DNA from: Thioflexithrix psekupsensis | GTDB taxonomy: Bacteria; Pseudomonadota; Gammaproteobacteria; Beggiatoales; Beggiatoaceae | NCBI RefSeq assembly: GCF_002149925.1 | Contig: NZ_MSLT01000006.1 | Coordinates: 186,001-250,000, forward strand | Direction of reading: 5' to 3' | Length of the DNA stretch: 64,000 bases | Part shown: positions 35,457-45,000 of the stretch, in pieces | Layout of the letters: each line of letters opens with the position of its first letter | Numbering within the stretch: position 1 is the stretch's first letter | Made by a program: the position numbers and the translations under genes | The notes under the pieces: model-generated | The model's input: the letters and a program-made list of their open reading frames with translations, nothing else | What the model was told of the DNA's origin: nothing | The model's database searches: none

Positions 35457-37817
35457 ATGAGTATTGAATTTGCTGACTATGTTCCCTGTTTAAAGCTAAA
35501 TGATCCTGAGCAGATCGCCGTTTTGACCGCCACTTGTCAAGAAGCGTGCCGTCTCATGTCACCACGAGGCGTACAAAATTATTTGGAAGGGGCGCGGGCT
35601 GTCTGTATGTTGGGACGCGGGGAGGATTTGGTGTTGACTTATTTGCAAGAAATGTCAGGTGTGGTTAAAGAAATTGGTGAAGATATTATTCCTGATATTG
35701 CGCAGTTTTTAATGAAACTTTCTTCGCATACCTCTGGAACAGTTTTGGCATTAATGATGGCTAATTTGCCTTTAGCCGCACAACGATTAGGTGATGTGGA
35801 AGTGGTGCGCGGTTATTTAAATTTAGTGCATCAATTAGCAGGAAAAGCTCCTCGCGGTTTGCGCCCGATGTTAGAAAATTTAGATGAATTATTGCATAAA
35901 CTGACTTTAGGTGGATTGCGACGTTGGGCGATGTGGGGGGTACAGGCGCATCAACGTGATTTAGATGGACAGATTGCTTATTTTGGTTTAAAAACAGAAT
36001 CTTCTAAAGCTGTTTTGCAAAAAGAACGGCGTGGCACTTTATTGGTCGATAATCAACGCAAATTAAACTTTTATTTACGGGCGTTGTGGGGACGTAGTTT
36101 TTTTATGCGACCGACAGCAGGCGATTATGAAAATCGTCAAGGTTTGCGCCCTTTTATTGCGGATTGGCAGTTGTATCTGCCTGATGCGTTTGACGATATA
36201 ACAGGAATCGATGGAGTCAGTGTTTATCGCGCAGCCGTCACGCATTCAGCCGCACATTTGGTTTATACGCGCCAAGCGATTAGTGCTGAACAATTGTCAC
36301 CCGCACAAATGCAATTTATTGAATTATTTGAAGATGCACGCATTGAATATTTAGCATTGCAAGAATTCCCTGGTCTGCGCAAATTATGGTTGCCTTTTCA
36401 TATTCAAGCTACCACAGAGAACACTGAAACGGTTGAACAAGGTGTTGCTTTATTACAGCGGTTGGCTCGCGGTTTAATTGATCCTAATTATCGAGATGAT
36501 TTACCGCTGATTAACCAAACTATTGATAGTTTTAATGCAGAATTGGTTAAGCATCCACATCGCAATCAAATCAGTTGGGATGCTGGCGTGACTTTTTATA
36601 ATGCTTTACAGAAAAATGTCCGTTTGCCGAATGTCCGCGTTTTAAGTCAATATCAAGTGGCTTATCGGGATGATAATCGTTTTGTTTGGTCGTTTAGCGA
36701 AAAAGACTTTTTAGAACGTGGTGGCCCTGATTATATTCCGCTCAGTCAAAAACAGGTAAGAAAACATGTTTCTCTCATGGAATTTGTTAATGAAACGGAT
36801 GTAGAAACCGCAGGGGATGATGCGCAAGAAATTTGGGTATTAGGAACGGAATTGTTCCCTTATGAAGATGAGGGCGTTTCTTTTAATGAAATGGAAGGTA
36901 AAGAGCCTGTTTCTGATCCTTTTCATTATCATGAATGGGATTATCAAGTGCAATTGCATCGCCCTGATTGGGCAACGGTTTATGAGCGTCGTCAAAATGT
37001 AGCAGACCCGCAATTGATGGATGATATTTTGATTAAATACCGTCCATTGGCTTCTCGCATTCGTCACTTAATTGATGCTTTACAACCACAAGGTATTGTG
37101 CGGCGACGCGGTTATGAGGAAGGTGAGGAAATTGATTTAAATGCAGCCGTTCGTGCTATGATTGATATTCGGCGAGGAATTATGCCCGATCCGCGCATTA
37201 GCATTCGCATTACTCGGCATATTCGGGATTTGGCGGTCATTATTTTGTTGGATTTGTCCGAATCGACCAATGAGAAAATTCGCAAAGATGATGCAGACAG
37301 CCCTAGTATTTTGCAATTAACCCGCGAAGCGACGGGATTGTTGGCGTGGGCGATTGATTCGATTGGTGATCCTTTTGCAATTCATGGTTTTGCGTCGGAC
37401 AGTCGGCATGATGTGCAGTATTATCGTTTTAAAGATTTTCATCAATCTTATGATGAAACGCCTAAAGCTCGTTTGGCGGGTATGAAAGGGGGCTTGTCCA
37501 CGCGAATGGGGAGCGCGTTACGGCATGCGGGTTGGCATTTGAGTCAACAGCCCGCGCAAAAACGACTTGTGCTACTTATTACCGACGGTGAACCTGCGGA
37601 TATTGATGAGCGCGATCCCCAATATTTGCGTCAAGATACGAAAAAAGCGGTTGAAGAGTTGATGAAACAAGGTATTTTCACCTATTGTTTGACGCTTGAT
37701 CCGTTGGCGGATCAGTATGTGTCTCGTATTTTCGGTGCCAATCGCTATGCGATTGTGGATCAAGTGGAGCGTTTGCCTGAGCGTTTACCTGCGATTTTTG
37801 CGGGCTTGACGGGGTAA
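35457..37817 (+). CDS. NorD/CbbO-like VWA protein
   Basis: The 786-residue cytoplasmic protein has an all-helical N-terminal part and a C-terminal von Willebrand A domain (about 590-780). The domain has an intact MIDAS, D599-L-S601-E-S603, and a later LLLITDGEPADID. This is the layout of NorD and CbbO, which work with a MoxR-type AAA+ ATPase (NorQ or CbbQ) to activate nitric oxide reductase or Rubisco. Neither the ATPase nor a nor or cbb gene is in the window, so the client is unknown. AGGAGA before the ATG supports the start. A hairpin lies between it and nqrM. Confidence 0.85.
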   Translation: MSIEFADYVPCLKLNDPEQIAVLTATCQEACRLMSPRGVQNYLEGARAVCMLGRGEDLVLTYLQEMSGVVKEIGEDIIPDIAQFLMKLSSHTSGTVLALMMANLPLAAQRLGDVEVVRGYLNLVHQLAGKAPRGLRPMLENLDELLHKLTLGGLRRWAMWGVQAHQRDLDGQIAYFGLKTESSKAVLQKERRGTLLVDNQRKLNFYLRALWGRSFFMRPTAGDYENRQGLRPFIADWQLYLPDAFDDITGIDGVSVYRAAVTHSAAHLVYTRQAISAEQLSPAQMQFIELFEDARIEYLALQEFPGLRKLWLPFHIQATTENTETVEQGVALLQRLARGLIDPNYRDDLPLINQTIDSFNAELVKHPHRNQISWDAGVTFYNALQKNVRLPNVRVLSQYQVAYRDDNRFVWSFSEKDFLERGGPDYIPLSQKQVRKHVSLMEFVNETDVETAGDDAQEIWVLGTELFPYEDEGVSFNEMEGKEPVSDPFHYHEWDYQVQLHRPDWATVYERRQNVADPQLMDDILIKYRPLASRIRHLIDALQPQGIVRRRGYEEGEEIDLNAAVRAMIDIRRGIMPDPRISIRITRHIRDLAVIILLDLSESTNEKIRKDDADSPSILQLTREATGLLAWAIDSIGDPFAIHGFASDSRHDVQYYRFKDFHQSYDETPKARLAGMKGGLSTRMGSALRHAGWHLSQQPAQKRLVLLITDGEPADIDERDPQYLRQDTKKAVEELMKQGIFTYCLTLDPLADQYVSRIFGANRYAIVDQVERLPERLPAIFAGLTG

Positions 37818-37830
37818 ATACAATACAATA

Positions 37831-37856
37831 GGGCAGACTTGTCTGTCTGCCCTGTT
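37831..37856 (+). terminator. Hairpin after the NorD-like gene
   Basis: GGGCAGAC pairs with GTCTGCCC across a six-base loop (TTGTCT) and is followed by TGTTTT. It is a moderate terminator, only 14 bases after the NorD-like stop and just before nqrM, so it may attenuate rather than stop transcription into nqrM. Confidence 0.6.
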
Positions 37857-37870
37857 TTCAGGAGTGGCTT

Positions 37871-38068
37871 ATGGAAATTTTTTTTATGAGTTTTGTGGTG
37901 TTGTCTCTGGTTGTGCTGGGTATGGCGATTGGTGTGATTTGGGGCAGACCGAGTATTAAAGGCAGTTGTGGTGGGTTGAATCATTTGGGAGAGGCTTCAA
38001 GCTGTGTTTGTTCGGCTGAAAAACAAAGCCAATGTGAAAAACGCCGCGAAAAACTCCCCGTAAATTGA
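37871..38068 (+). CDS. nqrM: NqrM, assembly factor of Na+-translocating NADH:quinone reductase
   Basis: The 65-residue protein has one N-terminal membrane span (about 4-24) followed by the conserved SCGGLNHLG motif and four cysteines, C33, C45, C47 and C55. This is the signature of NqrM (formerly DUF539), which helps deliver iron to Na+-NQR. AGGAG eight bases upstream fixes the start. nqrM usually follows the nqrA-F operon or apbE; here it stands alone behind a NorD-like gene. That implies an NQR complex elsewhere in the genome. Confidence 0.88.
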   Translation: MEIFFMSFVVLSLVVLGMAIGVIWGRPSIKGSCGGLNHLGEASSCVCSAEKQSQCEKRREKLPVN

Positions 38069-38113
38069 ATTTAAAACATAAGTACCTAACGGAAAATAAT
38101 CTGGCATATCAAT

Positions 38114-39032
38114 ATTTCTACCGCCCCTACCCCCTCCTGCAAAGGTATCTACACAAGTCTATTCAGGTACTAATTTAGCGAATGCGGAGGAGGTTTTTCG
38201 GAGTAGGTTGCGGAATTGATGCAACTCGTCAACGCTGTAATTTTCAATGACTTCCAACATGGAGAGCAAGCTCCAAAAACCTGCCAGCAACGCAGACCAG
38301 GTGACAGGCTTGCTCCGTTTCATCTGTCGACCACTGAGCTTGACTAAAAAGCTCTGAATCTCTTTGGCAGCGGGCAATTCCGAGTGTGCCACTTGCCAAA
38401 CAACAACACAGGCCATACTCGCAATTAACAGACGTTTGGCTAATGCCAGACCACTTTCTTGTTGCCAACTCTCTAGTTGATGCCCTGCTTGCTTGAGCAA
38501 CTTGAAAAACGATTCAATACGCCAACGCCAGTAATACCATAACGCCGTCGTTTTCGCGTCAACATCCCAAACATTACTCAACAATAACAATGCCGTTTGC
38601 AACTCGTAACCGATGTCGTTTTTATGCGTGCGCTGCTTACGGTCGAGCTTACTTTGGTGCTTGCCAAAATTCACCATCGACCAATCATGCACACATAATG
38701 CGTACTTGTCGCAACGTTCTGCTATCCCTTTATGCGCTTCCATCAATAAGGGTTGCGCTAAGGTCGCCACACAGGTTCGCTCGTTTCGGTAAAATCTCCA
38801 CGCCGCCTGGGTACTGGCGAAACTGCTCTTGGCATCAGGAAGAGAACGTAAACCCGCAGCCAGTTTCTCGCTCACGTGAAGATGCTCCATGACCAAACGC
38901 CAGTAGCGTCCCTGAAGCCGACTTTCAAGATTAGGTAAGTTAAATTCATACCGATGATTTATACTCTATTTTCACTTGATTTTCACTTGTGTAGATACCT
39001 TTGCAGGAGGGGGCTGGGGGGCGGTAGAAATG
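38114..39032 (-). mobile_element. IS4-type insertion sequence, internally deleted
   Basis: Perfect 29-bp inverted repeats at 38130-38158 and 38986-39014 (core CTCCTGCAAAGGTATCTACA) bound a single transposase gene read on the minus strand. The transposase stop lies directly against the left repeat. The similarity of the two ends extends outwards, after a few mismatched bases, through ATTTCTACCGCCCC, so the element may be as wide as 38114-39032. I find no clear target-site duplication. Because the transposase has lost its central part, this copy should not transpose by itself. Confidence 0.8.
38159..38896 (-). pseudogene. IS4-family transposase with central deletion
   Basis: The 245-residue frame has an IS4/Tn5-like N-terminus (ASTQAAWRFYRNER) and the first catalytic Asp in CVHDWSMV. 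At GYELQTALLLL it passes straight into LLSNVWDVDAKTTALWYYWRWRIESFFKLLK, the family's final region with the catalytic Glu. In intact relatives about 200 residues, including the second catalytic Asp, lie between these points. The join is at a shared Leu-Leu-Leu stretch, as expected from deletion between short repeats. The frame also continues upstream of the ATG (LESRLQGRYWRLV), so the real start may be a non-ATG codon. Confidence 0.8.
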
Positions 39033-39082
39033 TGAAAATTCTGAACGCTTTTAATACCTTAATATTTTTATTTAACTACTTA

Positions 39083-42000
39083 TTACTCTAATTGCCAATA
39101 AATAATTTCACCGTCTTCTAAACGATAGCCAAAATAAACAGCATTAAAATAATGCGTTGCAGGTAAATCTAACTCTACTGTTAATGGCAATTGTTTAAGG
39201 TGCTGTGCGCTCATGATTGCGCTGATTTCAACAGGAATGACTTGCCAATTTTCGCCATCAAAAGTATAGGCACGTTCGGATTTATCGGCTGCGGCAAAAA
39301 TAAGGTCTGCGGATTTGCCACGATGTTCTGATGCTGTGGTGATGCGCAGACGACGCGCCGTCTGTTCTAAGCAACTGTCTACGTTAGGCACGCCGAATAA
39401 GGATTGACCGCGTGGCTTGTGTGGGTGGCAGCTCAGTTCATGGGCGAAGCGCACGCCAATCCCCATAAAAACATCTGGAGAAAGGCTGACATTTTCGCCA
39501 ATAATGACGTGAGAAAGTTGGGTTTTGGGTAAAACTTTTACGTTTCTCAACACAACAGGCGCAACGGGATCACCTTGAATGATTCCAGTTAAATAGCCGC
39601 CCCATAAAACGCTATTGGGTTCAAAAATAATGTCCATAATAACCGCAGAAACAGAACTGTTATTTTTTATGATTCCCCCCAAATAACCGCCCTGTATTTG
39701 TTTGCCGACAAATTCAATATCACGAATCACACCTCGATTATGAATTGTCCCTGATAATTTCCCGCCTATTAATACTGCCGTTTCAGTTAATTGAGCGTTA
39801 ATTAACCAGCCCCGATTTTCTACTGTCGTGCTTAATACCGCATCGGCAATCACGCCTGTTTCTGTAATGAGTTCGCTTTGAATGTCTTGCCAACGGGCAT
39901 TACAAACAGTACGTTGTACAGAGTGTGGCACACATACGGCAGTGGATTGAACACCCGCATGAGGTACATCAGGAACGCTAGGCGTTGGCTCTTCTGGGCT
40001 GGGCGTTGGCGGTTGTGGAGTCACTGGAGTCGTCGGGGTTGTTGGCAACTCTGGTTCTTTTTCCTTTTCAGGAAGTTGTGGATCGACAGGGACAACGGGC
40101 GGTTCAACAGGAACGATAACAGGCGGCTCAACAACGGGCGGCGTTATCGGTTCTTCAGGATCGGGTGTTGGTTGTGGCGCAGTTTCACGTTGGACAAATT
40201 CCGCAGTACAAACGGTGTCTGTATTAAGTGGAAAACCACTGCCACAGTAACTCGGATTCCAGTTTTTAAATAGGGAATCTGTAGATGCTACTGCGGTTAA
40301 ATTAACCCACGTTCCTATCGGATAACTTCCTGCGGGTGTGCCTGTGAATGTGCCTTGACCGGTTCCCGTTTTCTGTAAGGTTAAATCAAAATACTGCGTT
40401 TGCGGTGTATTTTGTATAAATGTTGCCGTGCAAACGGTGTCAGCATTCAGGGTTTGGCCGGAAGTGAACGCAGGACTACATGACCACCCCGTAAAAGTCG
40501 ATCCTGCATTTGCCGAAGCCTGAAGTTGAACGGCTGTAGAACTGGTATAACGCAAGCAATTTGTCCCACAAGCAACTCCCGCAGGCGTGCCATTACTGCT
40601 GATTGTACCACTGCCATTGCCTGCTGCGGTCAGGGTTATGTTGTAAAACGGAGACAGTTTTAATCCTATCAATACAGGGTCATGATCAGAGGAGCGGTAA
40701 GGGTCAGCATTGTAGAAACTGGTTTGTTGCCCTGTGGATTTGAAATTGGTGTTGTAATCCAAAACGCTGGGTTCATCGCTGTTAATATGCCAATCATCCG
40801 TGCCTGTCACTTGGGGTACAAGAGAACTGCTTGCAAGTGCATGATCTAAATAGCCTATTTGACCATCGAACACATACGAATACTTGCTGCTGCCGAGCAA
40901 ATCGGTATAGCCCGCGTTTTTGATCGTGGTAATGGGGTTTTCTTGAGCATAAGCATTCATATCGCCCATCACCAAAATGTCCGGATCGTCGGTCAACGTC
41001 GCCAAAAATGTCACCAATGCTTGCGCTTGAGCAACTCGTGTCGCATTTGAATTGCCCTGCCCATCGTTTTGATCGGTATCGCCAGCGAGTGAACCCGCAG
41101 AACCTTTTGATTTTAGATGATTAACCACGACGGTGAATTTTTCATTGCTGGTTTTATGCTTAAATGTGGCAGCTAACGGACGGCGATCAAAAATGGCATC
41201 GTTACTGGTTTTCACTGAACCGGCAACTAATTCCACTGCATTGTCGTCATAAATCAAGCCAATCTTAATCGCATCGGTGCCGAGTGCGTTGGTGCTACCA
41301 ATCAAAGTATCGGCATCAACCATTTTGTAATTTCTGCCACTCAAGCTCGCGCCGTTGATTAAATTCAGCAAATCTTGCTGTGCACTCGTACTATCGTAGC
41401 CATCGTTTTCCAATTCCATCAAACCAATCACATCCGCATTTAAACCAACAAACACCTGTTTATGCTTGTCTTTTTGGCGAGTGAACTCGGTGGCATCATC
41501 TGCCCCGCGACAATCGGCGGCTGTGCCACCGACACCATTGTTGCAATTATCAACCGTGTTAGGAAGTCCATCAAAGGTATTGAAATAATTAAGTAAATTA
41601 AAACTCGCCACTTTCACATTTGCTGCACCGACGGATGGCGCGGAGGCGGGACGTGTATTCGCGGCGGTGAAATTGACTCCGCTCGTCGTTTGGACGCGAT
41701 AGCCTTCGTAACGGTGGTCTAAAATGCCTGTTACGCTGCTTACGGTGTCGCCACTGCGGAGCGTGTTGCTTGCGCTGAGCGGATTACCGCCGCGTGCGAA
41801 AATTTCAGGGTCGGGATTTTGCGCACTACTGCCATCATCTAAGTAAATGATACGTTTAGCAATATTGGCTAAATGGGTAGGATAGCCGCTGGTGCTGGGT
41901 AAGTTGGCATGGGTGAATTGTTGCAAACGGCTGTCTGCAAGAGTGGCTTGTCCATATTGACCTAAACGATACGTTTCTGTCACGACTAGATTGCCGTTGG

Positions 42001-45000
42001 TTGAGCTGACATTCACCAGCATTCCTTCAAAGCGTTCTAAATCGCTGACATTAGTCACAGGAATTTGTACCGTAGCGGCTGTGGGTAACGTATTACCCGT
42101 GCTAATCACGGTGACATTGGTTAGGCTACTCAGTTGTGTGCTGCTACTGCTTCCGCTAGTGTATTCTGCGACAGTCCCCGTGATACGCACTAAATCACCG
42201 ACATTACCAGTGAATAAGTTACTGTTATCATAAATGAAAATGCCTTCAGAAGCGGCGGGGTCATTGTCCGCGTCTGTGTTTTCTTCTTGCACGAAAAAGC
42301 CCGTTAAACCTGAGAATTTTTTAGTGACAATCCCTGAAATGGTTTGTACGCCCGTCAATGCGGCGGTTGTACCCGTGCCTTGAATGGTGTGAATTGGAAT
42401 GACTGTTGGCGAACCTGTGCCATTTGCAGCCGTTGCTTGACTAAATGCGCCGCGTTGTCCTGCTTGTGCATAGGTATATTTGGGTGTGCTGGTGGATTGC
42501 TCATCCCAAATTGCTGAGGCTTTAGCATCACCTCCGCCCATTGCAAGCCCCGTATGACCACCGACAGAAGTTGTAGCATCGCTGCGTGTTGCGGGCGCAA
42601 TGACTGTACTGTCCGTAGCGTTAAGCGTTGCTGTACCGTAATTAAAGAAGGCGACTACTTTACCCGCACTGTCAAAAACCACTACCGCATCGCCACCGCC
42701 TAATCCGGGTCCACCGTTGGCATGAATCGGTGCGCTGGCAGGTAGATTCCAAGCTGGCAAGAATGCGCTGGTATCAGCACTGGCGACGATAACCAGTCTT
42801 GCGCCAGCCGCTAACGTGGTAGCAGTCGCGGGGAATGCTGTGGCAATGCTGGAGTCAGCCGAATCGTCATTCCATTTCCAACCCGTTAAATCAATCGCTG
42901 TTGAACCATAATTGTACAGTTCAAAGAAATCTCCACCCGTAGCATTAGAGTTGACTTCAGTGATTAATACACTGGGAAGCGATGTAGCGATAGCCGTTGT
43001 AAAACTATAAGCCGTGCTGCCTGATAACCCACCCCATTCATTATTAGCGGTATCGGTAATAACGGTATTGCTTGCTTCAACATAATAAGCCGTGTTGTAG
43101 TCAAGGTTTGTGGTGGGATTAAGGGTCACGGTATTGTAGGCAATGCTGACATTCGCACTGCCCAATGCTAATGTTTCTACTGTGCTGTTATCACTTGCTT
43201 TTTTAATAACAAAATTACCCGTTCCCGCTTTCACCGCTTTGTTAAATTTCAACACCATATCCGCATTAACAGTTGCATTCGTCGTGCTATTAATGGGAGA
43301 GGAACTGACAAGCGTTGGTGGAGTTGTATCTGTTACAACATCAGCATCTAAACTCACCCAATTGCCTTGAAATTTCTGTGCAGCAGCGGCTAAATTTTTG
43401 GAAGGTTGAGTTTGACCAGACCAGATTGTATCGCCATTGTCTTGTAACAACTGAATTAATGTACCTTGAGCAGTAGAAAGCACATCTACTAAAGTTTCAA
43501 AACTACCCCCCGTGCTGACTAATAAAGTATCTAAATCAACATCTAACTCCGTTGGCGTGCTGCTGCTCCCATCCCAGCGATACAAACGAAAATCGTGAGT
43601 CACTTCCGTTGTTGCCGATACTGAAGGTCCTGCAAGAATTAAATAATCGCTCCCTGTTACTGCTTTTTCGATAGAACGAACACCACGCCCGCCTAAATTG
43701 AGTTCAAAAGGCGTTCCAAAAGTAGGACTTCCACCAATTAAACCCGTCACACTCACCGGCACAATCACTGCCTTATCGCGCACAGTGGTATTCGCCATCG
43801 GCGCACGGAAGGCTAACAATAATTGTGTACCATCTTGGGTTGCAGTCATGCCCTCAATAGAAAAGCCATTGACATTTTCAGGAATCACACCCGCTCCCGC
43901 AGAAGCCGTGAAACCGAAATAATCCGCGCCTTTACCGTGTGTATTGCCATTATCCCAAGTTTTTAGAGCTGTTTCTAAGCCAGTTTGTTTGCCGACATAA
44001 GTAAATTGGGTATTCGCGCCCGTCCCCGTGACGGTGACTTCAAACAAATGCTCACGACTAGATTGTGCCGTGCCGTCTTTTTTATTGCTATGTGAACCAA
44101 TGAAATACAAAGAATTCCCAATGCGCGTGCTGGCTTCTAAATCAATTTCACTTGTCCCCGTTCCTAATCCTGTCGCAAAACTCCATTCCATGACCGCCGC
44201 CCCGCCCGCACGCGGATACACGCGCAACACGCTGGCTTCGTCATCGGCAACTACCATCCAATTTGCATCTAACGCTAACGCGGTTGAAGCATCAGAATTA
44301 TCTAGGGTTGTCCCAGTATTAGGCGTGAAAGTTTGCGTTGAACCTGCTGCACCTGCATCTCCAAAATCAAGATTTAAATCATTTTTTGTAGAATTCAGCA
44401 CGGCATTGCCACTGGTGAATGCACTGTTCGCAAAAACAAGCGTAAGCGTATTTACATCATTGCTATTCGCATGACTGCTTGCTGTGCCACTGAAACTTAA
44501 TTCTGCGGTGGTTGCACTGGTGCGCGTCACGGTAGCAGTTAAACCAGCGGGAACATTGCTTACAGCCACTTTGCTGGCAGTGACAAAATTATCGCCATCG
44601 CTGCCCGTGAAAGTATCGCCACTCAAAGTAATGGTGATTTTATCGGCAATTACGCCATCTAATGTGCGTGTTTCTGATAGTGAGGTGGGGCTGTAACTGA
44701 GTGTGCCGCCCGCGTCATTATCGGTAATGGCAATCGCTTGACTGGTTGTGCTACTTAATGAAATACCAGCAGAAGGCGTGCTAATAGTTAGAGTAGCGGT
44801 TTCGGCACTTTCAACGTCTGTATCATCTGCGATAGTGAAAGTGACTGAACCAGTGGTTTGTCCACTTAAAATGGTGATTGTCGTGTTAGTTAAACTGTAA
44901 TCGCCCGCAGTAATGTCTGTTCCAGTGACGGCTAAATTAACGGTTTGGTCGCCTGAAACGGCACTCGATGCGGTAGCAGTGACGGTGATGTCGGTAGCTG

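Noticed and set aside
39878-40273. 131-codon plus-strand frame opposite the nuclease gene
   Set aside because: It is a mirror of the Pro/Glu-rich linker on the other strand, giving Trp/Arg-rich low-complexity sequence; not a real gene.
44028-44474. 148-codon plus-strand frame opposite the nuclease gene
   Set aside because: Antisense shadow of a long, well-supported domain protein, with no ribosome site.
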